A stretch of DNA of 46,398 nucleotides from Christensenella sp. UBA4636 (GCA_002405915.1 DHMS01000042.1:1-46398); one strand, 5' to 3'; numbered from the stretch's first letter, positions 25,801-33,304 are shown. Made by a program: numbers and translations. The notes: generated by a model from the letters alone, not told the origin.

Positions 25801-26040
25801 TTCCACCTTTTTAGCCATTTCGGCTGCAGCGGCTTGAGCCTGGTCCATTTTGCTCGTGTCGACGATAGGCGTCAAAAGATAAGCGTTAAGCTGGTCTTTG
25901 TATTCGTAAGCTATGTTCGTGCCGATATTGACTACAACTATAAGCGCGATAATAACAAGCGTGCAAATGCTACGATTGATTATCCACCCTTTGCCGACAT
26001 GCCCGTAAGCCTTAGTGAAAAAATTATCTTTCTTATTCAT
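22894..26040 (-). CDS. Membrane-anchored GH3 glycosidase with permuted domains
   Basis: A 1048-residue GH3 enzyme (beta-glucosidase-like). The domain order is reversed: the alpha/beta sandwich comes first (NGATLLKNADNVLPL near residue 80), then an FnIII-like domain (about 390-500), then the barrel part with NIHRSPFGGRNWEYFSED, KHFALNE (residue 819) and the nucleophile Asp897 in GYVDTDW. The same swap is known in rumen beta-glucosidases. Hydrophobic helices lie at about 20-42 and 992-1014, so both ends are probably membrane-anchored with the catalytic part outside. AAGGA precedes the ATG. It sits between two surface proteins in one operon. The exact sugar specificity cannot be read. Confidence 0.9.
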   Translation of the reverse strand: MNKKDNFFTKAYGHVGKGWIINRSICTLVIIALIVVVNIGTNIAYEYKDQLNAYLLTPIVDTSKMDQAQAAAAEMAKKVEINGATLLKNADNVLPLSKTEDKKVNIFGFGSVDWGYGGLGNGTSAQASPETGNVKDVTDLTKALTRYGISYNKELQDFYKDWCEPLNGIASPNTQNRDEIFSLREPPFSKYSQTLLDNAKAYSNVAIVVLTRFTAESRDADNRQLKAGPGQSEDKTRHYLEISVEEEDMLKWVGKNFEKTIVLINTGNIMECSFMDTIEGLDACVYVGLTGTQAAASIPRLLWGDEQFSGKLVDSVPYSFDYSPASYATWFQTEAGPNWYGVDYIEGIYVGYKWYETAAHDGVYDSVDNTFLYGEKAKGYYGIMQYPFGFGLTYTDFEWTVKSVKSFDGEKELANNKITENTTFEIVVEVKNIGEQPGKDVVEAYVTVPYTKGGIEKSYVSLVGYAKTETIMPGATQEVTVKIDAYDFISYDCYDKNNNGFKGYELEAGDYEIKLQTDSHNIKEAILPGKTAAEDAVFTFNVAETIKLPTDKYTGAEVKNLFTGDDAIDGFSLDGIESGYNANIPWMTRADFKDGYQIPALTDEVKTRSLSAGANATKNYSAQEALAWNNATTDEFGEAVPTENPTWGKDSGSYKLWEVKNGKAEITELGLKLGADYNDSDWDKVLDSITYREAIRIIGKSNNKTSELGSVGKPYYRSYDSMIQVKGFANLPRGTGNPSTIVLAMCWSEKLAYEYATNFANEMITCNVKTIFAPGVNIHRSPFGGRNWEYFSEDTYLTTLMGCTLVRGLQNYGCGVEIKHFALNEKESTRTASSWLTEQALRETYLKPFHDAVVKENVNGIMSAYSFAGAQWTGGSVALLTGVLRKEWKFNGYVDTDWTVGMNENIDEQLRAGGDLGMASALTTGTTFGTEVGAQYVPGLEDSYKQENATPRLQWQIRNAVKHILYGFTTIEYQKSVYVPAEDESIMSSFTIDPWEWWKPALTCLNLAVYFGCAIWLVALFMPTGKKQSEQGEIAAAYAGEQNEKEGN

Positions 26041-26142
26041 ATTTTTTCCTTATATTTTTATAAAAGTTTTTTCTTGTTTTGCGCATAATTCCCCCTTACC
26101 CCCGTTCCGCCGTTAAGCAAAACGGGGAGAAAAGGAGAGCCA

Positions 26143-26162
26143 AAAACTTGATGAAAGTTTTG
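26143..26162 (-). terminator. Weak hairpin between secreted protein and GH3 genes
   Basis: AAAACTT/AAGTTTT arms around a short loop directly after the secreted-protein stop, with few Ts following. It may attenuate or stabilise the operon mRNA. The rest of the 140-base gap holds a CCCCGTT/AACGGGG inverted repeat and the GH3 ribosome binding site. Confidence 0.35.
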
Positions 26163-26180
26163 TTATGGACATTTATTTTT

Positions 26181-28940
26181 TTACGCTATTTTAGAAATAT
26201 CGAGATAACCGGAAACAACGTATGCGCCTTTAGAAACTTCAATTCCATCACTGGTAGTTCCTTTATCCCATTGGCAGACAAGGAAGTAAACTTTGCCGTT
26301 TGCTACGGACATGCCTTGAACGTTGTTTAACTTAGCCCCGTTCATAGGCTTAATATCGGTGTTCCATGTACTCGTAACGGCAACGCCGTCCCAAGTATAA
26401 ATCATCACGCGAACAGCTGCGGTTTCTGTTTTACCGTTAGTTTCGGAAAGGACATAGATATAATCGTTGTCGGCGTATAACCCCGTAAGCGTTCCGCTTT
26501 CCGTTGTCGCAACCCTTTGTAGCGAATCTTTTTTACCAACGTAAAGGTTTGTTCCTACGCGAACAGCAAATCTATCGTTCGTTTCGTCGTAAGCCACAGC
26601 TTCGGCATAAGTCGTAGCCCCACCAAAGAAGCGGGTTACTTCAGTTAATTCTCCGCCTGAAGTCGTGAAGCCGTCAAGAGAAGTTTTATAAAGCTTTTTA
26701 TCTTGTACGCTTGTAAGATAAATTTCGTCTTTATAAATAAAGAGGTTATGTTTAATTTCCCATACTTGAACGTAAGTTATCGTTTCCGTACCGTCCTCAT
26801 TCGTTTTCTTGCTTTTTACAAAATAACCGATATCAACGGTTTTATAACCTATCGTTTTTCCGCTTACAAGGTCAAACTTCGTAATGTTTATTTTTAACGG
26901 GGTAGGCTTAAATTGATCGCCGCCTGCCGAGGAAGAAATATACCCATAACCGTCTTTTATGACGAATCCGTGCAAATTAGCCGTTATTCCGTTTTCCGTA
27001 ATTTGTTCTACTAAGCTATTCGCTAATTCAATCTTACCTTTGCTCAATTCGTAACATTCGCCCGTAGACATATTGAAGTTATAAGCGAAAGTCGTTTTGA
27101 AAAGCGCGGTGTTGTTCTTACCCGTTTCTACATGACCATTATTCCAACTCAAAATAGTGAAGTAGAGTTCGTTTTTAATCAACAAAACGCTTTCAAGTTT
27201 GTGTTGACTATCAGTCTTTTCGTGATAATCGTTTTCTATTTTACCAATGGTAACTAAACTACCGTCAAACGTGCAAGCTACGATAGCGGGAGCAACTCCT
27301 CCCTGCGTCCAGTAATTAAGATAGATATATTCGTCTTCGCCGAAAAGGGTTTTATCTTTTGCCTCAGCTGTAGTTCCGTTATATTGAGTTACGGGACGAG
27401 AAGACGGAACAGCAAAGGAATATTTTGCCACAAGGTCTTCTCCGCAAACATAAATGTTATCACCCGCAAGCACTGCGTATTGTTTTCTCGTATTCGAATA
27501 ATAAACGCCTTTTATAGTACCGCTCACGCCCGTAAAACTAAAAGTAACTTCAGTCGCGGTCGCTTTGTTCGAAAAATTCGTCGGCAAACAGAACGTTTTA
27601 TTTTGCTTAGCCGAATAAGCGTAAACAAAATTGTCTTTTACAAACATATATACGGTTGCTTCGGTTATTTCGCCGATAGGAGCCGAAGTGGCTATTTTTG
27701 TGTTAGAAACAACATCATACTTCGTTATAGTAACGGAAGTGGCAGCACCACCGCCAAGAAAATACGCATACGCGCCGTCTGTTGTAGAGGCGTAAACAAA
27801 GTTTGCTCCGAGATTGTTGCCATAATCGACAACTCTTTCGGTACCGTAAGTTACGCCATAACCCTTTTCGAGCATTTCGCCGAGATTAGCGGGGGCTTTT
27901 GTATTTCCCAACGCTTCCGTATACGCTTTCGCCGCAACGCCGTAGGAATATGCGGCTTCGGCGAGGGCTTTGTCGGCTTCGGGGGCGCGGAGAACGTAAG
28001 ATTTTACGCTGTAATTTGCCGTTTTGCCTACTTCCGTAACAACGCCTTCCGTCGTTTTGTAAGCGACTCTCGCGCCGATAACCGAGTCGAACTCCGTCAC
28101 GGAAAGTCCTTCGTAAGTTGCGGAATATTCCGTGTAGCCGTCAACGGTCTCGCCGACTTGCGCCTCGATAAAGCTTTCGCCAACCTTTACGCCGAGCATG
28201 CCTTGAGCTTGAAGAGCGGAATCCGCTTTAAAATAATAAATAAGATTGACTTTGTTACCGAACCACAAAGTCGCGCCGCTCCATAAAAGACCTTTATACA
28301 CCTCGCCCGAGAAAGATAAGTCCGAAGAGGAAGCCTGGGCTTTGAGCGCGGCATTCTTTTGCGCAACGGTAAGCCCCGTTGTAGAGGTAGCCTCTTTACC
28401 GACGTATTTTTGAGCCTCGTCGCCGTAAACAAGAAGCGAAGAAGCAAGGGTTTTTAGCGCGTCGAATTTTTCTTGCGCGTCTATTCCGTCCGCTTTGCCC
28501 GCCGCGGCGTTTTTAAGGAGCGTTTGACAGTATTCTTTCACGCTCATTTCGTACGTTTCAACGTCCGTTTCGCCGTTTTTGCCGGTGAACGTAACGGTTG
28601 CGGTTATTTTGTCCGCCATATTTTGCGGACCTATGTTTTTGAGTTCAAAGGTTATATTCTGCCCTTCCGTTAAGCCGGTTTTCGGCTCGGCGGTTATCGG
28701 CGAGCCGCCTTCACCGACGGTGAAGGTCATTTCCGCGCCCGTGTAGCCAGCAGGAACGGTTAAATTATATCTTACCGTTATACTTTCATTCAAGTTGATT
28801 TGCGTTGACTTAAAAGCTCTCACGCTCGCAACTGTCTCTTCCGCATGAGCTTCGATTCCGAAAGCAACGCCCGCTCCGAGCGCGCCCGTAAGGCACACCG
28901 CAAGAAGCCCCAAAACTATTTTGCGTAAATTTTTAAACAT
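26181..28940 (-). CDS. Secreted surface protein sharing domains with the 527- and 1081-residue proteins
   Basis: A 919-residue exported protein with signal peptide MFKNLRKIVLGLLAVCL to about residue 33. Residues about 35-355 match the two N-terminal domains of the 527-residue protein at 2-1585 (ATLWFGN, then AAYSYGVAAKAY). The rest consists of two repeat-rich, probably beta-propeller modules like those of the 1081-residue protein, closing with VYFLVCQWDKG. It is thus a chimera of both neighbours. A TTG at 28961 is in frame, but ATG 28940 follows AAAGGAGG at ideal spacing and starts the signal peptide. The peptide gene ends 17 bases upstream. No anchor is visible. Confidence 0.82.
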   Translation of the reverse strand: MFKNLRKIVLGLLAVCLTGALGAGVAFGIEAHAEETVASVRAFKSTQINLNESITVRYNLTVPAGYTGAEMTFTVGEGGSPITAEPKTGLTEGQNITFELKNIGPQNMADKITATVTFTGKNGETDVETYEMSVKEYCQTLLKNAAAGKADGIDAQEKFDALKTLASSLLVYGDEAQKYVGKEATSTTGLTVAQKNAALKAQASSSDLSFSGEVYKGLLWSGATLWFGNKVNLIYYFKADSALQAQGMLGVKVGESFIEAQVGETVDGYTEYSATYEGLSVTEFDSVIGARVAYKTTEGVVTEVGKTANYSVKSYVLRAPEADKALAEAAYSYGVAAKAYTEALGNTKAPANLGEMLEKGYGVTYGTERVVDYGNNLGANFVYASTTDGAYAYFLGGGAATSVTITKYDVVSNTKIATSAPIGEITEATVYMFVKDNFVYAYSAKQNKTFCLPTNFSNKATATEVTFSFTGVSGTIKGVYYSNTRKQYAVLAGDNIYVCGEDLVAKYSFAVPSSRPVTQYNGTTAEAKDKTLFGEDEYIYLNYWTQGGVAPAIVACTFDGSLVTIGKIENDYHEKTDSQHKLESVLLIKNELYFTILSWNNGHVETGKNNTALFKTTFAYNFNMSTGECYELSKGKIELANSLVEQITENGITANLHGFVIKDGYGYISSSAGGDQFKPTPLKINITKFDLVSGKTIGYKTVDIGYFVKSKKTNEDGTETITYVQVWEIKHNLFIYKDEIYLTSVQDKKLYKTSLDGFTTSGGELTEVTRFFGGATTYAEAVAYDETNDRFAVRVGTNLYVGKKDSLQRVATTESGTLTGLYADNDYIYVLSETNGKTETAAVRVMIYTWDGVAVTSTWNTDIKPMNGAKLNNVQGMSVANGKVYFLVCQWDKGTTSDGIEVSKGAYVVSGYLDISKIA

Positions 28941-28957
28941 AAATACTCCTCCTTTCG

Positions 28958-29122
28958 TCAACCGACTTGATGTTCGTTATCGATAAGCCCGTTGTTGCCT
29001 TGCTCGTTGGACCAATCGTCCTTGCCGCCCGTAATGCCGCTCGTGACGATGACCGATTGACTTTCAAGCCGAATAAGTTCGGTTTTGCAGTCGGTGAAAG
29101 TTAACTTTTTGTTTTCCGTCAT
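28958..29122 (-). CDS. Short 54-residue peptide, SVIxTSG family (copy 2)
   Basis: A complete small ORF from ATG 29122, with GGGAGAGG seven bases upstream. It carries FTDCKTEL, then SQSVIVTSGI, and a Gly/Asn/Asp-rich acidic tail. Cys, Thr-Glu and SVIxTSG align with the peptide at 1600-1746 at equal spacing, while the tails differ. There is no signal peptide. It is the first gene of the operon leading to the 919-residue protein, the GH3 enzyme and the 1081-residue protein. The function is not recognised; conservation of both sequence and place argues that it is a real gene. Confidence 0.72.
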   Translation of the reverse strand: MTENKKLTFTDCKTELIRLESQSVIVTSGITGGKDDWSNEQGNNGLIDNEHQVG

Positions 29123-29210
29123 GTTTTCCTCTCCCATCGCGGGGCGTTATATTTGCTTTCCCTAAGTTCGGTTTTAGGGCATAGCGCGCCGAGCGATTTA
29201 TGACGGTACT

Positions 29211-29238
29211 ATTCTATCATAGAACGCAATTTTGTCAA
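29211..29238 (-). promoter_or_regulatory. Promoter of the peptide 2/surface-protein operon
   Basis: Consensus TTGACA (29233-29238) and TAGAAT (29211-29216) on the minus strand, 16-base spacer. An imperfect palindrome, CCTTTTCACGGAAAGG (29242-29257), abuts the -35 box and is a possible operator. Confidence 0.68.
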
Positions 29239-29287
29239 TACCCTTTTCACGGAAAGGCATTTTTTCTTCCTGAATAGCATACCTCTT

Positions 29288-29400
29288 GCTTTTTAAGGCG
29301 GTTTAAGTTGCAATATTTTGTGCAAAACATTGCAAATCGTGAAGCAATTTTAAATTTAAAAATTGTCGGGTTTTTACCCGTTCCGCAGTCCTTAAAAAGC
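29288..29400. repeat. Nested inverted-repeat block
   Basis: Bounded by a perfect 11-base inverted repeat (GCTTTTTAAGG at 29288 and its complement ending at 29400). Inside lie a 28-base near-palindrome (29308-29335, arms beginning TTGCAA), a 21-base AT-rich near-palindrome (29345-29365) and the hairpin CGGGTTTTTACCCG (29367-29380). No convincing ORF. It lies between divergent promoters. Confidence 0.6.
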
Positions 29401-29412
29401 CGCGTTTTTGAA

Positions 29413-29530
29413 AAGTCGCTTGAAAAAGTTGCGTAACATGACAAAAACTCCCTTGAAAAAGTTACTAAAATCCGACAAAAGTCGCTTGAAAAAGTTGCGC
29501 GATACGACAAAAAGTCGCTTGAAAAATTTT
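29413..29530. repeat. Four tandem copies with a 33-base period
   Basis: The core GTCGCTTGAAAAAGTT recurs with TTG at 29420, 29453, 29486 and 29519, exactly 33 bases apart; the linkers share a GACAAAA end. The last copy supplies the -35 box of the ATPase promoter. The period is close to three helical turns. Confidence 0.8.
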
Positions 29531-29547
29531 TTCGTTTGGTGTATAAT
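29519..29547 (+). promoter_or_regulatory. Promoter of the DUF4143 ATPase
   Basis: TTGAAA (29519-29524), a 17-base spacer and TATAAT (29542-29547). The -35 box is the last unit of the 33-base repeat. Confidence 0.75.
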
Positions 29548-29577
29548 GGTTACAAGCCACTTAAAGGAGCGGTAAAA

Positions 29578-30894
29578 ATGCTGAAACGGAAAATAGAGCA
29601 AACGCTAATCGAATGGAAAAACACGCCAGACCATAGCCCTCTCGTTATTAAGGGCTGCCGTCAATGCGGAAAAACTTTTTCCGTGCGCGCTTTTGCAAAA
29701 GGACACTATAAAAACGAAGTTTATTTAAATTTTTTCAAGAACCCCGACTATATTTCGATATTCGAAGGTTCGCTCGAAGTAGACAACTTAATTATTCTTA
29801 TGTCCGCGCTTTTGCCGGAAGCGGTTTTTGAGCCGGGCAACACCGTTATTATTCTTGACGAGATACAAGATTGCCCGGAGGCGCGAACAGCCCTTAAATT
29901 CTTTAAAGAGGACGGGAGGTTTGACGTTATAGGAACAGGTTCGCTTCTCGGCGTTAAGGGCTACGGCAAGCAGCCTAAATCGATTCCCGTCGGGTCGGAA
30001 ACGTTGGTTGAAATGTACCCGCTCGATTATGAAGAGTTTTTATGGGCAAACGGTATAAGCGAGCAAATTATCGACAAGTTGAAAGAGTATTTAGCCGACG
30101 AGCAACCCGTGCCGAAAGCCTTGCACAACAAAATGCAACAACTTTTACTTCAATACACGGTCGTCGGGGGTATGCCCGCCGTAGTCGATACGTTCGTTAC
30201 GACGAAGCAAATGAACAGCGTATTGGCTATGCAACGCGATATCGTACACTCTTACGAGGACGATATGGTCAAATACGCCGAAGATAGCGACAAACCGCTC
30301 ATAAAGGAATGTTTTCAATCTATACCCAAGCAACTCAGCAAGGAAAATAAAAAATTCCAATACTCAGTAATCAAAAAGGGCGGCTCGGCTTCTAAGTTTA
30401 AGGGGAGCTTACAATGGATTGAAGACGCGGGCATTATTTCGCGCTGTTACAACCTCGAAATACCAGAGTTGCCTCTCGACGGAAATGCGATTGACGACAT
30501 GTTCAAGGTCTACATGGTAGACACGGGCTTGTTCGTGGCTATGCTCGAAGACGGCACGCAGTACGATATTCTGCAAGGCAATTTGTACGGCTACAAAGGC
30601 GCTATCTTTGAAAACCTTATGGCGGATATCTTCACGAAAATGGGGCGAAAACTTTACTATTATCACAAAGACAGCGGGTTGGAAGTCGATTTTGTGACGA
30701 GATACAAAGGCGGCGCGACTCTGATTGAAGTAAAAGCGACCACGGGCAACACGAAAAGCACAAAAACGATTCTCGCCCACCCGGAAAAATACCATGTAAA
30801 AGGAGCAATCAAGCTCGGTGCGTATAACGTCGGCAGAAGCGACAGAATACTCACTCTTCCCTTGTATATGGGATTTTTGCTCACCGAATATTAA
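29578..30894 (+). CDS. AAA_14/DUF4143 ATPase
   Basis: A 438-residue protein of the widespread archaeal/bacterial AAA_14 plus DUF4143 family. Walker A is KGCRQCGKT (residues 25-33), Walker B is VIILDEIQD with Asp94-Glu95, and GTGSLLGV follows. The C-terminal DUF4143 part ends with a nuclease-like ExK segment (LEVDFVTRY then TLIEVKA), typical of the family. The role is not established. The start at 29578 has an AAAGGAG site; the frame extends to 29536, but that overlaps the promoter. It is the only plus-strand gene between 19 and 37 kb and separates kinase 2 from the peptide operon. Confidence 0.9.
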   Translation: MLKRKIEQTLIEWKNTPDHSPLVIKGCRQCGKTFSVRAFAKGHYKNEVYLNFFKNPDYISIFEGSLEVDNLIILMSALLPEAVFEPGNTVIILDEIQDCPEARTALKFFKEDGRFDVIGTGSLLGVKGYGKQPKSIPVGSETLVEMYPLDYEEFLWANGISEQIIDKLKEYLADEQPVPKALHNKMQQLLLQYTVVGGMPAVVDTFVTTKQMNSVLAMQRDIVHSYEDDMVKYAEDSDKPLIKECFQSIPKQLSKENKKFQYSVIKKGGSASKFKGSLQWIEDAGIISRCYNLEIPELPLDGNAIDDMFKVYMVDTGLFVAMLEDGTQYDILQGNLYGYKGAIFENLMADIFTKMGRKLYYYHKDSGLEVDFVTRYKGGATLIEVKATTGNTKSTKTILAHPEKYHVKGAIKLGAYNVGRSDRILTLPLYMGFLLTEY

Positions 30895-30905
30895 AACTCA
30901 AACTC

Positions 30906-30947
30906 AAAAATGCCGACGGAATAAAAGCGTTCCGACGGCATTTTTTG
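30906..30947. terminator. Bidirectional terminator between ATPase and kinase 2
   Basis: An 11-base-pair stem with one mismatch (TGCCGACGGAA with TTCCGACGGCA), A-run before and T-run after, shared by the two converging genes. Confidence 0.8.
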
Positions 30948-30957
30948 TATTTCGTTT

Positions 30958-32331
30958 TTATCGCCTTTCACAGACAGTCTTTTCGACGACTTTCTTTTCG
31001 ACGGGGAAGAGAATGCTCAAATAAAACACGTTGCCGATGACCTTCATTGAAAGCAAACCTTCGTACTTTTTGACGACGGAGCGAATGCTTTTGGTACCGT
31101 AGCCGTGAGAATTTATGTCGGCTTTGCTCGTGACGGGCAGACCGTCCGAGCCGAACTTGACTTCGCCGCCGAAGCTGTTGGAAACGACGACGGAGAGCAT
31201 ACTGCCTTTCTTTTTAGCCGAAAGCGAAATTACGCGTTTTTCGCCGTCGGGGATTTTAAGGCACGCTTCGATTGCGTTATCGAACGCGTTGCCGAAGAGG
31301 GAGTATACGTCGACTTCGTTCATAAAAGACACGGAAGTGCCGTCGACGATAACGGAAAGAGTTATGCCGTTTTTGTGGCAGCGAATGCTTTTTTCGGTGA
31401 GAATTACGTTCAAGGCTTCGTTGTCCGTTTTTACGAACGAATCGTAAAAGCCTATCGACTCTTCGATTTCGCTAATAGCTTGTTTGGACACGGTCAGCCC
31501 CGAATCGAGCGAGCGTATCTGGTGCTTTAAGTCGTGGCATTTCATGTTTATCAAATCGATATTCTCTTTTGACAGATTGTACTGTTCGCCCGCGCGTTTC
31601 CAGAGAGTTTGGAGCGTTTCGTTTTCCTTTTTGACTCTTTTGGAATCTATCATGGTAAAAAGCGCGAATAAAAGCAGAACGCAGCAGAAGCAGTTGTAAA
31701 GGTTGTTGACAAGACCGACAACCACGCCTTTGTCCTCGCCGAACGCGACGACGACGGAGTTGAAGAGAACGTCTATAAACAGCCCCGCGCCGACGAGGAT
31801 AAGCGTGGCGTTGGCTTTTACTTCGAAGTCCTTGCTGCGCTCAATCTTTTTTGCGAAAAGATAATAAAAGAGAACATTGGTGCCGACGAAGCAGAAAAAG
31901 TAAATCCACATATAGAAAAATTCATGCATCGTAAGCGAAGAAAAGGAAAACGCCGTACTGTCGTACACGCCGTATATGGGCGGACGGTCCCACGCGATTG
32001 CGGACATTATGAAGCTTGAAAGTTCGTAGGAAAAGTGCTGAACGGTATACGCCGCGAAAGCTACGAAAGTTATAGTCGAAAGCGAGCGGTCGAAAGAAAA
32101 GTAGAGGACGGGCAGAGAAAACGCGAAGATAACGGGAAAAGTAAGCGTGGAAGCGAACAGAGAGCCGAGCGGAAGCAAGCCGATTAAAAGAGCGAAGCCG
32201 ACGTTTAACGCTAATCCGCCGATCAGCCGAAGCCAAAAGAACGGGCGTTTACGCATCGTCGCGCCGAAAATAAGTTCGCAAATATAAATTTCGAAAACGA
32301 AAACTATTTTGTAAAACGATAGGTTTGTCAT
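30958..32331 (-). CDS. AgrC-like GHKL sensor histidine kinase 2
   Basis: A 457-residue membrane kinase with about six N-terminal hydrophobic segments to residue 220. MKCHDLKHQ starts at residue 263 (His266 likely phosphorylated), followed by the N-box NAFDNAIEA near 348 and the lid HGYGTKSIR near 409. It parallels kinase 1 (2003-3367) over the whole length, with the sensor part more diverged than the catalytic part. The input signals therefore probably differ. AAGGAC precedes the ATG, 25 bases after the regulator gene. Confidence 0.9.
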   Translation of the reverse strand: MTNLSFYKIVFVFEIYICELIFGATMRKRPFFWLRLIGGLALNVGFALLIGLLPLGSLFASTLTFPVIFAFSLPVLYFSFDRSLSTITFVAFAAYTVQHFSYELSSFIMSAIAWDRPPIYGVYDSTAFSFSSLTMHEFFYMWIYFFCFVGTNVLFYYLFAKKIERSKDFEVKANATLILVGAGLFIDVLFNSVVVAFGEDKGVVVGLVNNLYNCFCCVLLLFALFTMIDSKRVKKENETLQTLWKRAGEQYNLSKENIDLINMKCHDLKHQIRSLDSGLTVSKQAISEIEESIGFYDSFVKTDNEALNVILTEKSIRCHKNGITLSVIVDGTSVSFMNEVDVYSLFGNAFDNAIEACLKIPDGEKRVISLSAKKKGSMLSVVVSNSFGGEVKFGSDGLPVTSKADINSHGYGTKSIRSVVKKYEGLLSMKVIGNVFYLSILFPVEKKVVEKTVCERR

Positions 32332-32356
32332 TTTTTGTCCTTGAATTAGCGCGCCC

Positions 32357-33136
32357 TTAATTTTTGTCGCCGAAAGCGTAGTAATTGTTGAGTTTTTCCA
32401 TGAACTGCTTCTTTTTGAGCCTCGACATTTGCAAGCTTACGCCGTGCGCGCGGCATTCGTAGCCTTTAACGCTTTCTACATGCGCAAGGTTGACGAGGTA
32501 GCAACGGTTGCAAAACTCGAACTGCGCTTCGCCGAGGTCTTCCGCCGCCTTTTGCATGGTGCCGTATACATCAAAGTCGCCGTTTATCGTATGGTAGACG
32601 AGCGAATGCCCGATGACTTCGACGTAAACTATATCGGACACGGAAAGCGTTATGACGGAATTTACCGTTTTTAAAACTATAGTCTTTTCTTTCGTCTTTT
32701 TGGTCGCTTTGAGTTTAAACATCGCCCGCTCCATTTTAGCGGAAAAGCTATAATAGCTTATGGGCTTGACGACGAAATCGAACGCTTCGACTTCGTAACC
32801 CTTAACGGCGTACTGCGCCATGTTGGTGACGAAAATTATCATAACGTCGTCGTCTTTTTTACGTAGCTTTTCCGAAACCTTAAAACCGTTGCCGTCGGGA
32901 AGCTCTATATCGACAAGCACGAGGTCGCTCTTTTCGTACCCCGCTTCGAAGTCCTTAACGCCTGCAAACGCCTTGACGGCAAAATCAACGCCGTTTTCTT
33001 TTGCGTATTGTTCAAGATACTCTTTAAGTCTTTTTCGTTCATTTTCGTCGTCTTCGAGCAAGCTCACGAAAAACCTGTCGTTCGTTAAGTTTTGAGCCGA
33101 AGTTTTTTGCGTAGTCAAATTCTTTTCTTCCGTCAT
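32357..33136 (-). CDS. LytTR-family response regulator 2
   Basis: A 259-residue regulator. About 20 extra N-terminal residues precede the receiver (FFVSLLEDDENE); phosphoacceptor Asp76 is in LVDIELPDG, and NMAQYAVKGYEVEAFDFVVK matches regulator 1. The LytTR domain ends in SRLKKKQFMEKL. I choose ATG 33136, with GGTGGAG just upstream, over an in-frame GTG at 33145. It is the first gene of a regulator-kinase operon paralogous to that at 2003-4074. Confidence 0.87.
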   Translation of the reverse strand: MTEEKNLTTQKTSAQNLTNDRFFVSLLEDDENERKRLKEYLEQYAKENGVDFAVKAFAGVKDFEAGYEKSDLVLVDIELPDGNGFKVSEKLRKKDDDVMIIFVTNMAQYAVKGYEVEAFDFVVKPISYYSFSAKMERAMFKLKATKKTKEKTIVLKTVNSVITLSVSDIVYVEVIGHSLVYHTINGDFDVYGTMQKAAEDLGEAQFEFCNRCYLVNLAHVESVKGYECRAHGVSLQMSRLKKKQFMEKLNNYYAFGDKN

Positions 33137-33189
33137 ATTCTCCACCGCGTTTTTTTGTTTTACAAGGCGCCGAACGCCCTATATTTTTA

Positions 33190-33218
33190 ATATTACGACA
33201 TTTTCTTCCGTTTGTCAA
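33190..33218 (-). promoter_or_regulatory. Promoter of the regulator 2/kinase 2 operon
   Basis: Consensus TTGACA (33213-33218), a 17-base spacer and TAATAT (33190-33195) on the minus strand. Confidence 0.8.
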
Positions 33219-33304
33219 TACCTTTTTTAAAATTTCTTTTTTATATTTTTTCAGCCGATTTTTGAGAAAAAGGGTGGTTTTTTATAAAAAGCGGGGCTAT
33301 AAGG

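Noticed and set aside
28941..28961. TTG start of the 919-residue protein
   Set aside because: It overlaps the peptide stop codon and contains the AAAGGAGG site for the ATG at 28940.
29413..29530. CRISPR array
   Set aside because: Only four short, imperfect units at a 33-base period without unique 30-base spacers, and no cas genes in the window.
29392..29601. Minus-strand ORF with an 11-residue FFKRL-type repeat
   Set aside because: It results from a 33-base DNA repeat whose period is divisible by three. It lacks a ribosome binding site and overlaps the ATPase promoter and start.
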